DNA from: GCA-2693325 sp036343635 | GTDB lineage: Bacteria; Latescibacterota; UBA2968; UBA8231 | Direction of reading: 5' to 3' | NCBI GenBank assembly: GCA_036343635.1 | Contig: JAYYVF010000076.1 | Span: forward strand, 129,783 to 193,782 | DNA length: 64,000 bases | Made by a program: the position numbers and the translations under genes | The notes under the pieces: generated by a model | Seen by the model: only the letters and a program-made list of their open reading frames with translations | Told to the model about the DNA's origin: nothing | Databases searched by the model: none | Part shown: in pieces, positions 62,088 through 64,000 of the stretch | Layout: the number at the start of each line of letters is the position of its first letter | Numbering within the stretch: the first letter of the stretch is position 1

Positions 62088-63077
62088 TTATACAGATTGT
62101 ATATAGTCCGAAGCATTATCTGTTATCTGGTTTCTATCTTCGTAGTATTTCATGGTTGTTTTTATGTCTTTATGGCGAAGATGCGATTGAACCTGCTGAG
62201 GTCGCGCTCCGCCTTCAATAGCCAAGGTGCAACATGTATGCCGAAACATATGTGCCGTTATTTTCTGAGAAACACCGGCCGCTCTTGCGTGTCTCTTAAC
62301 TATTAAATTTACAGATTGGGCCGTCAATTGGTTTCCGTGCGAATTGTTTCTGGCCAAACTGATAAAAATCGGCGCTGAACTCAGACAAGGATGGTCGTGT
62401 AACTCTAATTCCTTTTTATAATTAAATAACTTGTCGAGAACAACAGGCTGCAACTTAATAAGCTGATCAGTTCCAGATTTAGTATCCGGAAGTAGAAGAA
62501 GAGTATGTTCATCGTTTTCAATGAGATGTTCCCAAGACATTTTGGCTGCCTCAGAGCGTCTTAATCCTCCATACATTAGGACGAAAAATAGCGCAATATC
62601 ACGAGCTTTCATCAATGGATCGTTGAGAAGCTCAATTTGAGCAATAATACCATTCAGCGCTGATTTTGGAATCGCTTTTCCTGTTAAATTAGCTTCAATT
62701 TTGTAACCACGTACTAACGCAGAATCTGTCGGATTCTTTTCAATTTGCCCTGTAGCGAGCAACATTTTAAAGAAAGCCTTGAGACTTGATAATTTTCTAT
62801 TAATACTTGTGTGTTTATAATCACGCTCAGCAAGATGATTTCTAAATGAAATCACATGGGAATGAGTAATCTCTTGTAAAGTAGAACGCGTTAAATCCGC
62901 ATCAACACCAATAAAATCAAAGAAATGTCGTAGATCGGCCTCATAAGCGCGCCGGGTTCTGTCGCTAAGCTGGCCAGAAAGAAACTCCTCAACCGGATCT
63001 AACGTTGACGTAGCCATATTAGATAACGAATTAGCTTCATGAAATGCAACAGAGTTACTTGGATTGTCCATAGTCAC
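62088..63077 (-). CDS. Tyrosine recombinase (XerC/XerD or integrase type)
   Basis: A 329-residue recombinase. An N-terminal SAM-like DNA-binding domain (about 25-125) precedes the catalytic domain. The catalytic set appears intact: Arg in YGGLRRSEAAKM, His and Arg in HMFRHTCCTLAIEGG, His in LRHKDIKTT, and the nucleophile Tyr near residue 311 in TTMKYYED. It cuts and rejoins DNA by a 3'-phosphotyrosine intermediate. It is longer than the usual 300 residues of XerC/D, and no dif-like site was searched out by computation. Convergent with the oxidoreductase gene. Confidence 0.85.
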   Translation of the reverse strand: MTMDNPSNSVAFHEANSLSNMATSTLDPVEEFLSGQLSDRTRRAYEADLRHFFDFIGVDADLTRSTLQEITHSHVISFRNHLAERDYKHTSINRKLSSLKAFFKMLLATGQIEKNPTDSALVRGYKIEANLTGKAIPKSALNGIIAQIELLNDPLMKARDIALFFVLMYGGLRRSEAAKMSWEHLIENDEHTLLLLPDTKSGTDQLIKLQPVVLDKLFNYKKELELHDHPCLSSAPIFISLARNNSHGNQLTAQSVNLIVKRHARAAGVSQKITAHMFRHTCCTLAIEGGARPQQVQSHLRHKDIKTTMKYYEDRNQITDNASDYIQSV

Positions 63078-63115
63078 AGCACGAATTTACAATAATTGAT
63101 TAACGGTTTCTGTAT

Positions 63116-63144
63116 ATTACATATTTACAGTAGATTACATATTT
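63116..63144. repeat. Short direct repeats upstream of recombinase gene
   Basis: The 11-mer ATTACATATTT occurs at 63116-63126 and again at 63134-63144 (18-base period). It lies in the gap between the divergent recombinase and dioxygenase genes and may be an operator or a recombination core. Chance cannot be excluded in such AT-rich DNA. Confidence 0.45.
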
Positions 63145-63365
63145 TCGCCAGTTGTATTTTTTACATTATATAAATAGAGCCCCTATATCGGAAATCACCA
63201 TCTTTTATTATTCATAAGGGGAATTATCGATAGTATAAGATGTGTAAGACAATCCGACTATATTTAAACAGACCTCTGCCAAACTACCCTATTATTGATT
63301 ATCTTACATATATTAAGTGGGCTAAATGCGGTTTAACCCCAACCTTCGTTAGTAGTCTATAACTT

Positions 63366-64000
63366 ATGACCATTGATATTGATAAAGAAAAATTCCTCGA
63401 ATTCGGATTTTTACGTATAGACAACGTCATTCCGATTGAAGAACTAAATTGGATTCGAGAAACATACGACGATATGTTCGATCCAGGTTCAGGTAAACCT
63501 GTTCGGAAAGAATTAGGCGGAAAAGATGAATTAGGTCGAGCCGCGCTACCACAAGCTTTAGGTATAAGCAAAGCCATAACTAAATTTACCGAGTTACAAT
63601 ACCGTAAAAACCTGGAAATAATTGCCAAAACACTGCACGGTGAGTCTAGTAGGTTTAGAAACGATCACGCTATTTTAAAACCGGCAGAATACGGCATACT
63701 AACGCCGTGGCACCAGGATCAGGCCTACCACAGCCCTGAATATCGATACAAAACCATCAATTTCTGGTTGCCTTTAGAAGATTCCTACATAGAAAATGGC
63801 TGTATGTGGTTTGTGCCGTTTACGCATGGCGGTGGAGTCGTTCCACACGAATACTTGAAACCGGGTGATTCGTCTACGGCTATGGTAGCCGACAATCAAG
63901 AATATTGGCATGAAAATGGGGTTCCAGTCCCCTGTCCGGCTGGAAGCGTAACCGTTCACCATAGTTACTGTATGCATTATGCCGGCCCGAATACTACCAA
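63366..64000 (+). CDS. Phytanoyl-CoA dioxygenase (PhyH) family protein, 3' cut by window
   Basis: At least 211 residues of an Fe(II)/2-oxoglutarate-dependent dioxygenase; the end lies beyond the window. The iron facial triad is present: His116 and Asp118 in WHQDQ and the distal His204 in MHYAG. The ATG at 63366 is the first one of the frame. PhyH-family proteins hydroxylate lipids, osmolytes or natural products and are abundant in marine FCB and Poribacteria-like genomes. Substrate unknown. Confidence 0.9.
   Translation, partial: MTIDIDKEKFLEFGFLRIDNVIPIEELNWIRETYDDMFDPGSGKPVRKELGGKDELGRAALPQALGISKAITKFTELQYRKNLEIIAKTLHGESSRFRNDHAILKPAEYGILTPWHQDQAYHSPEYRYKTINFWLPLEDSYIENGCMWFVPFTHGGGVVPHEYLKPGDSSTAMVADNQEYWHENGVPVPCPAGSVTVHHSYCMHYAGPNTT

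Noticed and set aside
63078..63365. Transposon or integration scar beside the recombinase
   Set aside because: No terminal inverted repeats, no tRNA fragment and no target duplication found, apart from the short direct repeat listed.

Overview
The window is an AT-rich bacterial chromosome segment, densely packed and rich in translation and RNA genes. The gene content points to a marine, Gram-negative member of the FCB supergroup, for example a Neomarinimicrobiota- or Latescibacterota-like lineage. This is an inference from four things: a FecA-type TonB receptor with an N-terminal carboxypeptidase-regulatory-like domain, a DUF4856 lipoprotein, OPT-like DUF6784/DUF6785 membrane proteins, and a tiny AURKAIP1/COX24-type basic protein. 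No rRNA lies in the window, so the phylum is not proven. TTG starts are common, including in infB, rimP, miaA, asnS and HU.

Layout. 1-483: 3' end of a short-chain dehydrogenase, then a convergent M42-type peptidase. 1755-10976: three consecutive large membrane-protein genes, namely an OPT-like DUF6785 protein, a degenerate M28 peptidase fused to an FtsX-like permease, and a second OPT-like protein with metal-binding inserts. 11039-15964: an envelope-stress cluster with a YbjN-like protein, PspA, a membrane-anchored spermidine-synthase-like protein, a DUF4178-like protein, a DUF4247-like lipoprotein and a DUF350 protein. 15944-23625 (minus strand): UPF0104 flippase-like protein, cysC, pyrH, purB, a DASS/SLC13 anion transporter, an MltB-type transglycosylase and a ManD-like enolase-superfamily enzyme. 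23700-27313 (minus): a TRAP transporter with its TatT tetratricopeptide lipoprotein. 27530-30374 (minus): COG4324 aminopeptidase and poorly characterised lipoprotein/TPR genes.

30447-33482 (plus): a three-copy 35-bp tandem repeat, a small ORF, mreB, mreC, HU, the COX24-like protein and three tRNA genes (Arg, Pro, Pro), closed by a strong terminator. 33637-34947 (minus): a cyclic-nucleotide-gated K+ channel. 35202-54869 (plus): a long information-processing block with miaA, a TPR/SLH lipoprotein gene broken by an in-frame TAG, an FlgT-N-like secreted protein, a DUF512 radical-SAM protein, der, a MerR regulator, rimP-nusA-infB-ylxP-rbfA-truB-ribF(kinase only)-rpsO-pnp, asnS and leuS. 55226-59247: a probable iron uptake locus (small lipoprotein, FecA-like receptor, DUF4856 lipoprotein). 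59357-62081: a membrane glycosyltransferase-like protein and an FAD-dependent oxidoreductase. 62088-63077 (minus): a tyrosine recombinase. 63366-64000: a phytanoyl-CoA dioxygenase family gene cut by the window end.

The points most worth a second look are the OPT/pseudo-M28-FtsX/OPT triad, the polyamine-flavoured PspA cluster, the readthrough-or-pseudogene TPR/SLH gene, the RibF protein without its FAD-synthetase half, and the palindromic repeats upstream of mreB. No CRISPR array, complete insertion sequence or prophage was seen.
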